DNA from: an uncultured Clostridium sp.
GTDB taxonomy: Bacteria > Bacillota > Clostridia > Clostridiales > Clostridiaceae
DNA length: 64,000 nucleotides
Assembly: GCF_937920395.1 (NCBI RefSeq)
Contig: NZ_CALEVF010000039.1
Coordinates: forward strand, 31,155-95,154
Reading direction: 5' to 3'
The notes beneath the pieces were generated by a model that saw only the letters and a list, made by a program, of their open reading frames with translations, searched no databases and was not told the DNA's origin. Every line of letters starts with the position of its first letter. Position 1 is the stretch's first letter. Shown here in pieces: positions 7,882 through 15,438 of the stretch. The position numbers were made by a program, and so were the translations under genes.

Positions 7882-9182
7882 TACCACTTTCTTTTTCTTC
7901 GATTATACATAAATTTATTTATTCTTTTCCTTCTTTTTCTTAAATTAACAACCCTTATTCTTAAAAAAAATATTAATGCTATTAAGGTAACAAAAACATA
8001 TTTTGATATGTTTATAAAAACCGAAAGTGTTTTAGGACTTGGTGAAACAATATTTAAAATATTATCCTTAGGAGACACATCTCTTTTAGTATAGTTAATT
8101 CCACTAATTAAATTTAGAGTATAGGTATTCTCACCAAAAGAAATTACGGCTGTATTTACTAATTCGCCTATCTTTATAGATGAAGGATCTATTTTATTTT
8201 GCACAATTTTAGTAGTTGCTGTTAAAGTTGAGTTTTTGGCTTTAACAATATATAAATCCTTTGAGGCAAGTAGTGGAAGCACTGTTCCATCATCTAATGT
8301 TAATTTTGATACAACATCGTTTTTACTGAATTGTTTTACTAGTTCAAAATTATTAAATCCATAATCCAGCAGTTTACGGCTATCTGGGAAAAAAGTTTTT
8401 TTGGAATCGTGTACAAGAGCGACTATAAGTTTTTGACCGTTTCTTGTAGCTACGGCAATATAAGAATGTTTAGATTCAGTAGTATAACCAGTTTTTCCAC
8501 CTTCTAAACCTGAATAATAGTTAGGGTCATTTTTATGTATTAATCTATTTTCATTCCAAAGAGGACGTCTTATCTTTGATTTATTTGTCGCCAACATTTT
8601 ATAGGATGGAGTTGTTGCAATAACCTTGAACTCAGGATGTTTCGTAAGTTCTTGCATAATCAATGATAAAGCGTAGGCTGAAGTTTTATGTTTAACATTA
8701 TATAATCCATTAGGATTTACAAAATTCGTATTTTTGCAACCTAAAGCATCAGCTCTAGAGTTCATAAGTTTAGCAAATTTTTCTGTTGTACCACTTACAT
8801 GTTCAGCTAGAGCTACGGCGCAGTCATTGGCTGAAGCTAATATTAATCCATATAACAATTCTTTTACAGTTAGTTTCTCACCAGCAACTAGGTATATCCT
8901 AGAACCATCGGTAAGTGATGCATTTTTACTTACTGTTACAACATCGTTTAAATTACAGTTTTCTAAGACTAAAAGTATAGTCATTATCTTAGTAGTGGAT
9001 GCCGGAGGGTAAGCAGTATCTTTGTTTTTCTCATATAGTAGCTTACCCGTAGTGGCATCAAGTAAAACTACGCTGTCGGCGGAAATTCCTGCTGGGGGAG
9101 ATTTTACTATTGCTTGTACTGTTGTTGATATATTTAAGAATAAAAAAAGTGACGTAAGTAGCGTTGCAATTAACTTCTTCAT
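7881..9182 (-). CDS. dacF: D-alanyl-D-alanine carboxypeptidase (DacF/PBP5 family)
   Basis: Penicillin-binding D,D-carboxypeptidase that trims the terminal D-Ala of peptidoglycan stem peptides. The 433-residue protein has a signal peptide (about 1-24). The three active-site motifs are present: SxxK at 62-65 (STTK), SxN at 117-119 (SAN) and KTG at 230-232. A PBP5-type C-terminal domain follows, then one membrane segment (about 393-412) and a very basic tail. ATG at 9182 follows GGAGGT with 4-5 base spacing; the longer TTG start would overlap that site. DacF versus DacB naming is by resemblance only. Confidence 0.92.
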   Translation of the reverse strand: MKKLIATLLTSLFLFLNISTTVQAIVKSPPAGISADSVVLLDATTGKLLYEKNKDTAYPPASTTKIMTILLVLENCNLNDVVTVSKNASLTDGSRIYLVAGEKLTVKELLYGLILASANDCAVALAEHVSGTTEKFAKLMNSRADALGCKNTNFVNPNGLYNVKHKTSAYALSLIMQELTKHPEFKVIATTPSYKMLATNKSKIRRPLWNENRLIHKNDPNYYSGLEGGKTGYTTESKHSYIAVATRNGQKLIVALVHDSKKTFFPDSRKLLDYGFNNFELVKQFSKNDVVSKLTLDDGTVLPLLASKDLYIVKAKNSTLTATTKIVQNKIDPSSIKIGELVNTAVISFGENTYTLNLISGINYTKRDVSPKDNILNIVSPSPKTLSVFINISKYVFVTLIALIFFLRIRVVNLRKRRKRINKFMYNRRKRKW

Positions 9183-9332
9183 AGGTACCTCCAAGTTTTC
9201 AATATTTACAGTATATCAAAAAAATCTTGTCTTAGCGATAGTATTTGCGTAAAGTTGTCAATAATTCTATATGTAAGGGAAAAACAGGAAATAAACATTT
9301 CTAATTAAAGGGGACGATTACAAGGAGGAATT

Positions 9333-10016
9333 ATGAAAAAGAAAGACAAGATAATTGGTTCAATAGCTATTTTATGCATAAGCATTGTTTTTATAATTAT
9401 TGGTTATGTTCTGTCAGGACCAAAAACAAATACAACTACTTCGGATTATAAAGATGTATTTGTTGAAACAGATAAAACTTCACAGAAAACCGATTCTGGA
9501 GAAGTTAATTCAACTTTATCAAATAAAGTAGGAGGTAGTAATGTAAAATCTGAAGATACTATTATTAAAGTGGATATAAAGGGCGCTGTAAAAAGCCCTG
9601 GCGTTTATGAAATAAAAAAGGAAAGTAGGGTAACTGATCTTATAAAACTTGCAGGTGGGGGTACGAAAGAGGCAGACCTTGAGGCTACAAATCTATCCAA
9701 AAAGTTGAATGATGAAGATTGTATTATAATTAGTAAAAAGGGCGAGGCTAATAAAACACAAATGACTCAGAATAGTACTCAAAATTCTCCTGTTTCAAGT
9801 TCTGATAATAAAGGGAAAGATGCTATCATCAATATAAATACTGCAAGTAAAGAAGAATTAATGACGCTTACAGGTATAGGCGAGGCTAAAGCAGATGTTA
9901 TAATTGAATATAGAGAGCAAAATGGAGGATTTAAGTCAGTCGATGAACTTACCAAAGTAGGTGGCATTGGAGAAAAGACACTAGCTAAATTTGTGGATAA
10001 GATAGATATAAAATAA
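9333..10016 (+). CDS. comEA: ComEA-type DNA-binding competence protein
   Basis: Membrane-anchored DNA receptor used in transformation in competent Firmicutes. The 227-residue protein has an N-terminal membrane segment (about 8-29), a low-complexity linker, a SLBB domain (about 75-125) beginning VDIKGAVKSPGVYEI, and a second Ser/Thr/Asn linker. A C-terminal helix-hairpin-helix pair (about 163-227) follows, with ININTASKEELMTLTGIGEAK and a second GGIGEKTL turn. The ribosome binding site is ACAAGGAGG. In most relatives comEC follows directly; here it lies 5.4 kb downstream. Confidence 0.92.
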   Translation: MKKKDKIIGSIAILCISIVFIIIGYVLSGPKTNTTTSDYKDVFVETDKTSQKTDSGEVNSTLSNKVGGSNVKSEDTIIKVDIKGAVKSPGVYEIKKESRVTDLIKLAGGGTKEADLEATNLSKKLNDEDCIIISKKGEANKTQMTQNSTQNSPVSSSDNKGKDAIININTASKEELMTLTGIGEAKADVIIEYREQNGGFKSVDELTKVGGIGEKTLAKFVDKIDIK

Positions 10017-10144
10017 TTTATTTTAAATTATGTGGAATAGTTGTATTTTTATATGATTATAGGATAGAATATACAAATGAGTAAGAAAAAATAAAATAAT
10101 TTTGGATAGAACTGAATAATTCGACAAAATTCTGCATATTGCTA

Positions 10145-10173
10145 TTGAATACAAATGTTTTATATGTTACACT
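10145..10173 (+). promoter_or_regulatory. Promoter of a candidate small RNA
   Basis: TTGAAT (10145-10150) and TACACT (10168-10173) with 17-base spacing. Transcription from about 10180 would reach a strong terminator at 10244-10290 without crossing any gene. Confidence 0.5.
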
Positions 10174-10179
10174 GAACAT

Positions 10180-10290
10180 AGTGATTAAGGGGTAAGTAGT
10201 TACTTTAATTCACTCGTATTTATGATAATTAAATAGACATATTGCGGCTTAGATACATAGTTTTATGTTATCTGAGCCGCTTTTTATTTT
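10180..10290 (+). ncRNA. Candidate unassigned small RNA of about 110 nt
   Basis: Between comEA and the next gene is a stretch with its own promoter and terminator and no open frame. The 5' part can fold as a hairpin (GTGATTAA 10181-10188 with TTAATTCAC 10205-10213, enclosing GTAA/TTAC). The 3' part is a 12-base-pair terminator stem (GCGGCTTAGATA with TATCTGAGCCGC) and a T tract. It matches no RNA family known to me. It could also be a long comEA 3' tail. Confidence 0.4.
10244..10290 (+). terminator. Strong intrinsic terminator of the candidate small RNA
   Basis: A 12-base-pair stem, GCGGCTTAGATA / TATCTGAGCCGC with one G-U pair, is followed by TTTTTATTTTATTT. Confidence 0.85.
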
Positions 10291-10297
10291 ATTTCAT

Positions 10298-10324
10298 AAA
10301 AAAAGAGCTTTTAGCTCTTTTTTT
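10298..10324. terminator. Bidirectional terminator at the end of the minus-strand 101-aa gene
   Basis: AAAAAAGAGCT-TTT-AGCTCTTTTTT is a perfect palindrome with A and T flanks. It overlaps the stop codon of the minus-strand gene and can end that transcript. Confidence 0.75.
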
Positions 10325-10628
10325 AGTCTTCTTGAATATCATTTAAAGCATTTTCTTGGGTACTCTCATTAGTAGTATCGGAAGAGTCTTTTTCAATATG
10401 CTCTATTCCACTTGTCTCAATTTTATAATTACCTCTTACTGCTTGTTTTGTTATGAACCTTTTCTTCATTAAAGATTCAAGAGAAGCTTTTAATACTCGA
10501 ATATTGCCTTTACCATTACCTAAGTTAATTGCAAGCTTTATTTTTGATATACTTTGTGGTGATAATGTTTTATTTTCATAAAGATATTTTAATACATTAT
10601 GTTCAGTTTCTATTATATTATCTTTCAT
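10323..10628 (-). CDS. Small hypothetical protein with a winged-helix-like N-terminal part
   Basis: 101-residue protein of unknown function. Residues about 7-70 look like a winged-helix/MarR-like fold: a helix at VLKYLYENK, a second around SPQSISKIKLAINLG, a third at NIRVLKASLESLMKKRFI, and a short basic wing (TKQAVRGNYKI). The last 30 residues are acidic and Asn/Ser/Thr-rich, probably disordered. A good ribosome binding site (AAGGAGGAT) lies before the ATG at 10628. It is flanked by the candidate small RNA and a large AT-rich gap. It may be a small DNA-binding regulator, but the fold is inferred from residue pattern only. Confidence 0.65.
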   Translation of the reverse strand: MKDNIIETEHNVLKYLYENKTLSPQSISKIKLAINLGNGKGNIRVLKASLESLMKKRFITKQAVRGNYKIETSGIEHIEKDSSDTTNESTQENALNDIQED

Positions 10629-10886
10629 AAATATCCTCCTTCATTAGTATATTTCATCATAATATACAATTATACTACATGCATTAGTGAATAAAAAGGT
10701 AAATATTTATTCTATAAATTTCAGAAAAAAGTGGTATAGAATAAATATAAAAATCATATGTAAAATCATATTATATTAAAAAAAATGAAAACGATTAATT
10801 TTTCTGCTTAATTTTGATAAAAGAATATTCAAACTATTATAAACGTGATATAATGGCTTTAATAGAGGAGGATAAGAAAGAAAAAG

Positions 10887-10937
10887 ATGTTTAGTTTTAG
10901 AGGTAGTAAACAAGACGATGATGTATGTAAAATTTAG
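10887..10937 (+). CDS. Possible 16-residue peptide (MFSFRGSKQDDDVCKI)
   Basis: A tiny frame follows GAGGAGGAT with 12-base spacing, and a TATAAT box (10849-10854) lies just upstream. The peptide is rich in charged residues with one Cys. It has no recognisable family and may be chance or a decayed gene start. The surrounding gap 10629-11021 is otherwise AT-rich, without other signals seen. Confidence 0.25.
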   Translation: MFSFRGSKQDDDVCKI

Positions 10938-11021
10938 GTTAAATTACAGTTTGGTTTTAAATAATATATGTAGAATATATAATTATGAACAAAATTTTAA
11001 ATAAATAATAAGAGGTGGAGT

Positions 11022-11204
11022 ATGGAAGAATACAGGGGTTACGTAATAGAAGTTGTAGAGAATAATGAGAAACAATATCCATATAAAGCAATTGCAAGAA
11101 AGGAGGAAGAACAGATAAAACACAAGGGATATAGTAAACTACAAGCTATTGATCTTGTTAAAGGGACTATAAACTTACAGATAGCAAGGCAGTGTAAACA
11201 ATAG
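11022..11204 (+). CDS. Small hypothetical protein, 60 aa
   Basis: Unrecognised small soluble protein (MEEYRGYVIEVVENNEKQYP...). It is charged throughout, without a membrane segment or cysteine motif other than one near the end. The ribosome binding site AGAGGTGGAGT precedes the ATG with good spacing, so translation is plausible. The pattern (two beta-like strands GYVIEVVE and YKAIARKE, then the helical stretch GYSKLQAIDLVKGTINLQIARQ) suggests a compact alpha/beta mini-domain. No function is proposed. It stands alone, with about 190 bases of leader-like sequence before the next gene. Confidence 0.6.
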   Translation: MEEYRGYVIEVVENNEKQYPYKAIARKEEEQIKHKGYSKLQAIDLVKGTINLQIARQCKQ

Positions 11205-11395
11205 ATCGTTGGTTCCCTCCGAAAGTATTTTGAATAAGGTATTGCATAATAACACTATCTATGTTATTCTAAGTGAGTTGGGATTGCAAAATCAACAACA
11301 ACAAGATTTGATATGATTAAAACATTACCTTTTTAGGCATATAAAGTAAATCAGATCTTAAATCTTAATATAAATAAAAAGGAGAAATGTTTAAA
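11205..11395 (+). promoter_or_regulatory. Leader-like region before the zinc-ribbon gene
   Basis: This stretch has no gene. It contains a possible promoter TTGCAT (11243-11248) and TATTCT (11265-11270) with 16-base spacing. Downstream are repeat segments that can pair (AAGATTT near 11309 with AAATCTT near 11361). It would give a 5' UTR of about 120 bases. No known riboswitch core was recognised. Confidence 0.3.
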
Positions 11396-11560
11396 ATGGC
11401 TGATAAGACTATAGTATGTAAAGATTGTTCACAAGAATTCGTATTCACTGAGGGTGAACAGGAATTTTATAAAGAAAAAGGATTCGAAAATGAACCACAA
11501 AGATGTCCTGATTGTAGAAGAGCTAAGAAACAACAGAACAACAGAGGATTTCAAAGATAA
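11396..11560 (+). CDS. Zinc-ribbon domain protein, 54 aa
   Basis: Small probable zinc-binding protein common in Firmicutes, of unknown function. The 54-residue product has CKDC near residues 8-11 and CPDCRRAKK near 37-45, forming one Cys4 zinc ribbon separated by an acidic/aromatic spacer (FVFTEGEQEFYKEKGFENEP). The C-terminus is basic and Gln/Asn-rich. ATG 11396 is chosen; ATG 11387 is in frame but only 2 bases from the GGAG site. It is followed by a strong terminator, so it is probably expressed alone. Similar proteins are often found as highly expressed single genes; a nucleic-acid role is plausible but unproven. Confidence 0.82.
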   Translation: MADKTIVCKDCSQEFVFTEGEQEFYKEKGFENEPQRCPDCRRAKKQQNNRGFQR

Positions 11561-11577
11561 TATAATTTAGAAAAATT

Positions 11578-11612
11578 ACCCATAGGAATTTATTCCTATG
11601 GGTTTTATTTTG
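11578..11612 (+). terminator. Intrinsic terminator after the zinc-ribbon gene
   Basis: A 10-base-pair stem, CCCATAGGAA / TTCCTATGGG with a TTTA loop, is followed by TTTTATTTT. Confidence 0.88.
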
Positions 11613-11705
11613 TCCAAATTTACAACATATTTCTAGAAAATGTGTTATAGTATACTTAGGAATAAAATGAATAAGCTGTAAAATTAAGTAATGGGAGGGA
11701 TTAAT

Positions 11706-12248
11706 ATGAAGAATATAAAAATAAGTAAATCTATCTTTAATAAAATCAAACTGAATAATGCTAATTTTATTAAAAACAATGATATAGATCCTATAACACA
11801 TCATGTTCATGGTGGTAAATATGTAGGGGAAAGAACGGACGGTATGAAACAAGGGATTGGAACGTTCCTTTATGGGGATGGAAGTAAATATGTGGGACAT
11901 TGGAGTAATGACGAAATGAATGGCCAAGGGACTATTACTTTTGCGAGTGGAGAGGAATATATAGGCGAATGGGCTAATGATGAAAAAAATGGATATGGAA
12001 TATATACTTGGCCGGACGGTGAAAAATATATAGGGCAGTGGGATAATGGTGAAAAAAGTGGACAAGGTATATGTATTTGGCCTGCTGGAGATGTATATGT
12101 AGGAGACTTTAAAGATGGACTCAGTCATGGTATTGGCGTTCATACTTATTGTAGCGGTGAGAGATATATAGGACAGTGGGAAAATGATCAAAGAGTAGGG
12201 CAAGGTATGTATGTTTATTTAGATGGAAGGATTGAAATGAAAAAATAA
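11706..12248 (+). CDS. MORN-repeat protein
   Basis: 180-residue protein with a short N-terminal region (1-35) followed by six 23-residue MORN repeats (residues 36-173, pattern G-x-x-Y-x-G-x-W...G-x-G) and a short basic end. Representative units begin GSKYVGHWSND, GEEYIGEWAND and GEKYIGQWDNG. MORN repeats form an extended beta-sheet used in protein or lipid binding. No catalytic domain is attached and no signal peptide is seen, so a cytoplasmic scaffold role is the simplest reading. ATG 11706 follows GGGAGGG with good spacing; ATG 11691 precedes that site. It is closed by its own terminator. Confidence 0.88.
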   Translation: MKNIKISKSIFNKIKLNNANFIKNNDIDPITHHVHGGKYVGERTDGMKQGIGTFLYGDGSKYVGHWSNDEMNGQGTITFASGEEYIGEWANDEKNGYGIYTWPDGEKYIGQWDNGEKSGQGICIWPAGDVYVGDFKDGLSHGIGVHTYCSGERYIGQWENDQRVGQGMYVYLDGRIEMKK

Positions 12249-12262
12249 AAAATTGTTTTATT

Positions 12263-12295
12263 AAAATAGCAGATGAATAATTCTGTTATTTTTTT
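12263..12295 (+). terminator. Intrinsic terminator after the MORN gene
   Basis: AATAGCAGA pairs with TCTGTTATT (one G-U) across an 8-base loop and is followed by TTTTTTT. Confidence 0.75.
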
Positions 12296-12305
12296 ATGCC
12301 AAATT

Positions 12306-12354
12306 CTTAGTGGTAACATTTTCTTACTTAGTGGTAACATTTTCTTACTAAGTG
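12306..12354. repeat. Tandem 21-bp direct repeat with internal inverted repeat
   Basis: CTTAGTGGTAACATTTTCTT+A occurs twice end to end (12306-12326 and 12327-12347) and is followed by CTAAGTG. CTTAGT (12327-12332) and ACTAAG (12347-12352) form an inverted repeat around the second copy. The position, upstream of the Cys-rich peptide gene, would suit a regulator-binding site, but no family match is claimed. Confidence 0.6.
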
Positions 12355-12448
12355 TAATAATATATACCAACAAAAGAAAGTAAAAGAGGGACAAACTTAT
12401 GATAAAAGATATAAGAAATATTTGCCTTCAGAAAGGAGGGGAATATGT

Positions 12449-12613
12449 ATGTGGTGTTGGTGGTTAGTATTATTGCTACTAGTTGAAGATGATGGATTTG
12501 GTGGCAACAATGGCTGTCGTAGTAATGATTGTGGTTGTACAAATACTATAATCATAAATAGAAAAAAGAAATGTAATAAAAAGAAATGTCATAAATGTAA
12601 TTATGAAGATTAA
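12449..12613 (+). CDS. Small cysteine-rich peptide with hydrophobic N-terminus
   Basis: 54-residue product beginning MWCWWLVLLLLVEDDGFGG. A Trp/Leu-rich hydrophobic start of about 11 residues is followed by an acidic turn, a Gly/Asn segment and a Lys-rich tail with five further cysteines (NGCRSNDCGC and KCNKKKCHKC). It has seven Cys in all. The start is ATG 12449, 9-10 bases after AAGGAGGGG. No family was recognised. It could be a small spore-coat or membrane-associated metal-binding peptide. It is the gene nearest the tandem repeat and is followed by a 12-base-pair hairpin. Confidence 0.55.
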   Translation: MWCWWLVLLLLVEDDGFGGNNGCRSNDCGCTNTIIINRKKKCNKKKCHKCNYED

Positions 12614-12664
12614 TATAATTAGATTATTAATTATATAAATATATAATTAAGTCTTTAGAATTAG

Positions 12665-12700
12665 GGAGACTTTAGCTGCTTAGGCTAAAGTCTCCTATTT
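12665..12700 (+). terminator. Hairpin terminator after the Cys-rich peptide gene
   Basis: Perfect 12-base-pair stem GGAGACTTTAGC / GCTAAAGTCTCC (12665-12695). The following tract TATTTATTAT is only moderately T-rich. Confidence 0.7.
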
Positions 12701-12742
12701 ATTATACGATTATTATAATAGGAACTAAACGAAAAGGATAGG

Positions 12743-15226
12743 TTGGGCTATATGAAGAAATGGTATGGGAAAACGATGATAAGAGTAGTGGGGATGCTGA
12801 ATTCTGACATTAATTTGGGGTTAGATGAAGAGAAAATTAAATATATGAGAGAAAAATATGGTGAAAATACCATATTGAAACCTAAAACTGAAAGTCTTTT
12901 AACTGTTGTGGTTAATCAAATAAAACAGTTATGGATTCTTGTAGCTATAGGTTGCATCGCTATGCTATTTTATAATAGGTTTTTTACTATAGGTTGTTTT
13001 GTAACACTGATAATGGTATTTAGTGTAATGCTTTTAATAAATGAAGATTATAAAGGAAAGAAAAGTTTAATTGCAATTGATAATCTAAATACACAGTATT
13101 CCAATGTAAAGCGCTGTGGAAAGATAATTAGAATAAGTTGTGAAGAAATGGTAGTTGGCGATATCGTTTTTCTCGAAAAAGGTAGATATGCCCAGGCGGA
13201 TATTAGAATACTCGAATGTGAAGACTTAAAGGTAGTAGAAGTTTCAGTAACGGGTGAAAAGTATGAAGTTGAAAAATACTCTATGAAGATAGAGGAAGAA
13301 GTTATAAATCTATCTGAGATAAAAAACATTGTTTATAAATCTTCACTTATTACTGAGGGTTCAGGCATGGGAATAATTATTGCTACTGGCATGAATACAC
13401 AAATTGGAAGAATTATAAAAGTATTACTTGAGTCTAAAAATGAGAGCAGTTCTTTTAGTAATGATTTGATAGATATTGCAAATAGAAGTACTGTAATTAC
13501 ACTAATATCGGGTATAATTACTTTAATTTTTATAAGTTTCAAAAGTAATGGACTTCATGAGGCTATAAATTCACTTATTTATATTTCTATGACGTTTAAT
13601 TCTTCAATGTTTATTATAATATTGTATTTATTTTTTTATATTATATTTAGAAAATTCAACGAGAAAAATATATATGTTAAAAGTATTGCCACCATTTATG
13701 CACTTACGAATATTTCTACAATATTTATGAAAAAAATTGGGGCTGTTTCGGAGAATAAACTTATTCTTAGTGAAATTTATTGTGACGGAAGACTTATAAA
13801 TATGAAAATTCATAATTTTGATATTGAAGATGTTATAGAAAGAATAATTAGCATAGCACTAATTTGTAATGATGCTAAATTTTTCAATGAGAATTCTACT
13901 CATTTAAGAGACCGTAATTCTATTGAAAGTTTGGAAGAACGTGAAATAATTGAGTTTTGGGATGAAAATTTTGCGAAAAATAGTCATTTTGAGACAAAAT
14001 ACAGGAGAATATTTAAGATTGCATATGACGCTGATAAAAGGATTAAAACAGTTGTAAATAGAATAGAGGATAAATATAGAGCTAATGTAAAAGGTGTGCT
14101 TGATAGTATATTAAGTAGATGTACTCATATTTTAGTTAATGGTATAGAGAAAGAAATTAATGAGGATGATATTGCGAATATTATAAATGTTCATATAGAT
14201 ATGTCTAATAAATCATATAATGTTATAGGTTATGGTTATAGAAATTTTAGCTATAAACCTAGTATAGATGAAAATATTGAAAGTAATTTAGTATTTGTAG
14301 GGTTAATAGGTTTTGAAAATCCAATAAAAGAAAGTTCATACATAGCTGTGAATACATGTAGAAAAATCAATATTAGAGTTATCATAGATCAAGAAGACAA
14401 TAAATTAGCTTCTTTTGCATTTGGAAAATCAATAGGAATTACTAGCAAAAAGGAGCAAATTCTATCAGGGATAGAGATGGATTATATGAGCGAAGAAGAA
14501 ATTGAAAAAGGCATTGAGAACATTAGTGTTTTTTCTAAAATTTCACCCAAACATAAAAGCAAAATTGTTAATGTCTTAAATGATAAAGGATATTCTATTG
14601 CATCAGTAGGAGATACATTGACTGATTTAGAGTATCTTAATAATTCTGATATATCTATTTCAGTGGGGGTTGAATGTAGTAATGTAGTAAAAAAACTTTC
14701 AAATATATTCTTGAAGGAAAATGATTTTGGAGAAATAGTAAATTTAATACAGCATAGTAAAAAAATCATAAGTTATATAAGCAGAGTAGTTTTGTTTATA
14801 AACACCTTAGCGATAAGTGAAATATTAGTAATATTATTAAGCATAATTATTAGAGGCACAATGCCATTTACGATTATATGTAGTTTGTCTTTGAATTTTA
14901 TATTGTTACCTTTTTGTTGTTTTGCAATACTATTACAAAATACAAATACTGATATAATATTAAAAAATATTAATTATGATTATATAAAAAGTATTTGTAT
15001 AAGAAACTCATGTATTATTGGCATCATATATATTTTCATTATTGCTCTTGGTCATAAATTTGTTATTATAAATGTTGACGATGTTATATTTATTATGTTT
15101 GTAATGCTTGAAAGTGTATTTTGTTTATCTCTTTTATATGAGAAACATTTTCTGGAAAATAAAGTAGCGTATACTTTAGTGGCTTTTAATATATTAGTAC
15201 AGTTTATGTTGATTAAATTAAAATAA
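12743..15226 (+). CDS. P-type ATPase homologue lacking the catalytic aspartate (pseudo-ATPase)
   Basis: 827-residue membrane protein with the full layout of a type II (Ca2+-like) P-type ATPase. It has an N-terminal cytoplasmic segment, M1-M2 (about 62-101), an A domain with VSVTGEKYEVEK (TGE at about 170-172), M3-M4 (about 250-312), P and N domains with the KG of NVKGVLDSILSRC (about 450), and C-terminal helices (from about 680). The phosphorylation motif DKTGTLT is replaced by KKIGAVS (about 331-337, within IFMKKIGAVSENKL), so the aspartate is Lys. MITGD is IIDQED and the M4 PEGLP motif is absent. GDGxND is GDTLTD, keeping both Asp. The long intact frame argues against recent decay. The start is TTG 12743 or ATG 12752; spacing to AAGGA favours the first. 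Ion pumping is not expected. Confidence 0.85.
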   Translation: MGYMKKWYGKTMIRVVGMLNSDINLGLDEEKIKYMREKYGENTILKPKTESLLTVVVNQIKQLWILVAIGCIAMLFYNRFFTIGCFVTLIMVFSVMLLINEDYKGKKSLIAIDNLNTQYSNVKRCGKIIRISCEEMVVGDIVFLEKGRYAQADIRILECEDLKVVEVSVTGEKYEVEKYSMKIEEEVINLSEIKNIVYKSSLITEGSGMGIIIATGMNTQIGRIIKVLLESKNESSSFSNDLIDIANRSTVITLISGIITLIFISFKSNGLHEAINSLIYISMTFNSSMFIIILYLFFYIIFRKFNEKNIYVKSIATIYALTNISTIFMKKIGAVSENKLILSEIYCDGRLINMKIHNFDIEDVIERIISIALICNDAKFFNENSTHLRDRNSIESLEEREIIEFWDENFAKNSHFETKYRRIFKIAYDADKRIKTVVNRIEDKYRANVKGVLDSILSRCTHILVNGIEKEINEDDIANIINVHIDMSNKSYNVIGYGYRNFSYKPSIDENIESNLVFVGLIGFENPIKESSYIAVNTCRKINIRVIIDQEDNKLASFAFGKSIGITSKKEQILSGIEMDYMSEEEIEKGIENISVFSKISPKHKSKIVNVLNDKGYSIASVGDTLTDLEYLNNSDISISVGVECSNVVKKLSNIFLKENDFGEIVNLIQHSKKIISYISRVVLFINTLAISEILVILLSIIIRGTMPFTIICSLSLNFILLPFCCFAILLQNTNTDIILKNINYDYIKSICIRNSCIIGIIYIFIIALGHKFVIINVDDVIFIMFVMLESVFCLSLLYEKHFLENKVAYTLVAFNILVQFMLIKLK

Positions 15227-15438
15227 CTAACATACAAATGTTATAATAATATTTAAAATAAGAATCATAAGTAAATAAGACATGCTGATTATTTTAAATA
15301 TTTATTGGATAAAATAAGGCTATGGAGGTATATAATACTTGAAAATATATTTAAAACAATGATTATGTTATAATAGTAAAAGATAGCAAATTTATATGTT
15401 CTTTTGCATAAATGATTTTCCAAGTATAATATTTTATT
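15227..15438 (+). other. Intergenic region upstream of comEC
   Basis: AT-rich stretch of about 210 bases without a gene. A TATAAT box at 15369-15374 could serve comEC, but no well-spaced -35 box was found. No terminator for the upstream P-type ATPase homologue was found either. Confidence 0.4.

Noticed and set aside
11523..12203. A 226-residue open frame on the minus strand opposite the MORN gene
   Set aside because: It mirrors the repeat-bearing MORN gene, has no ribosome binding site and gives a Ile/Phe/Tyr-rich sequence without a family pattern; it is an antisense by-product of the repeats.
12306..12354. Tandem repeats considered as a CRISPR remnant
   Set aside because: The repeats are directly adjacent with no spacers, and no cas genes are in the window.
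12399..12467. A 22-codon frame overlapping the start of the Cys-rich peptide gene
   Set aside because: Weak ribosome binding site and no known pattern; it could be a leader peptide, but nothing beyond chance supports it.
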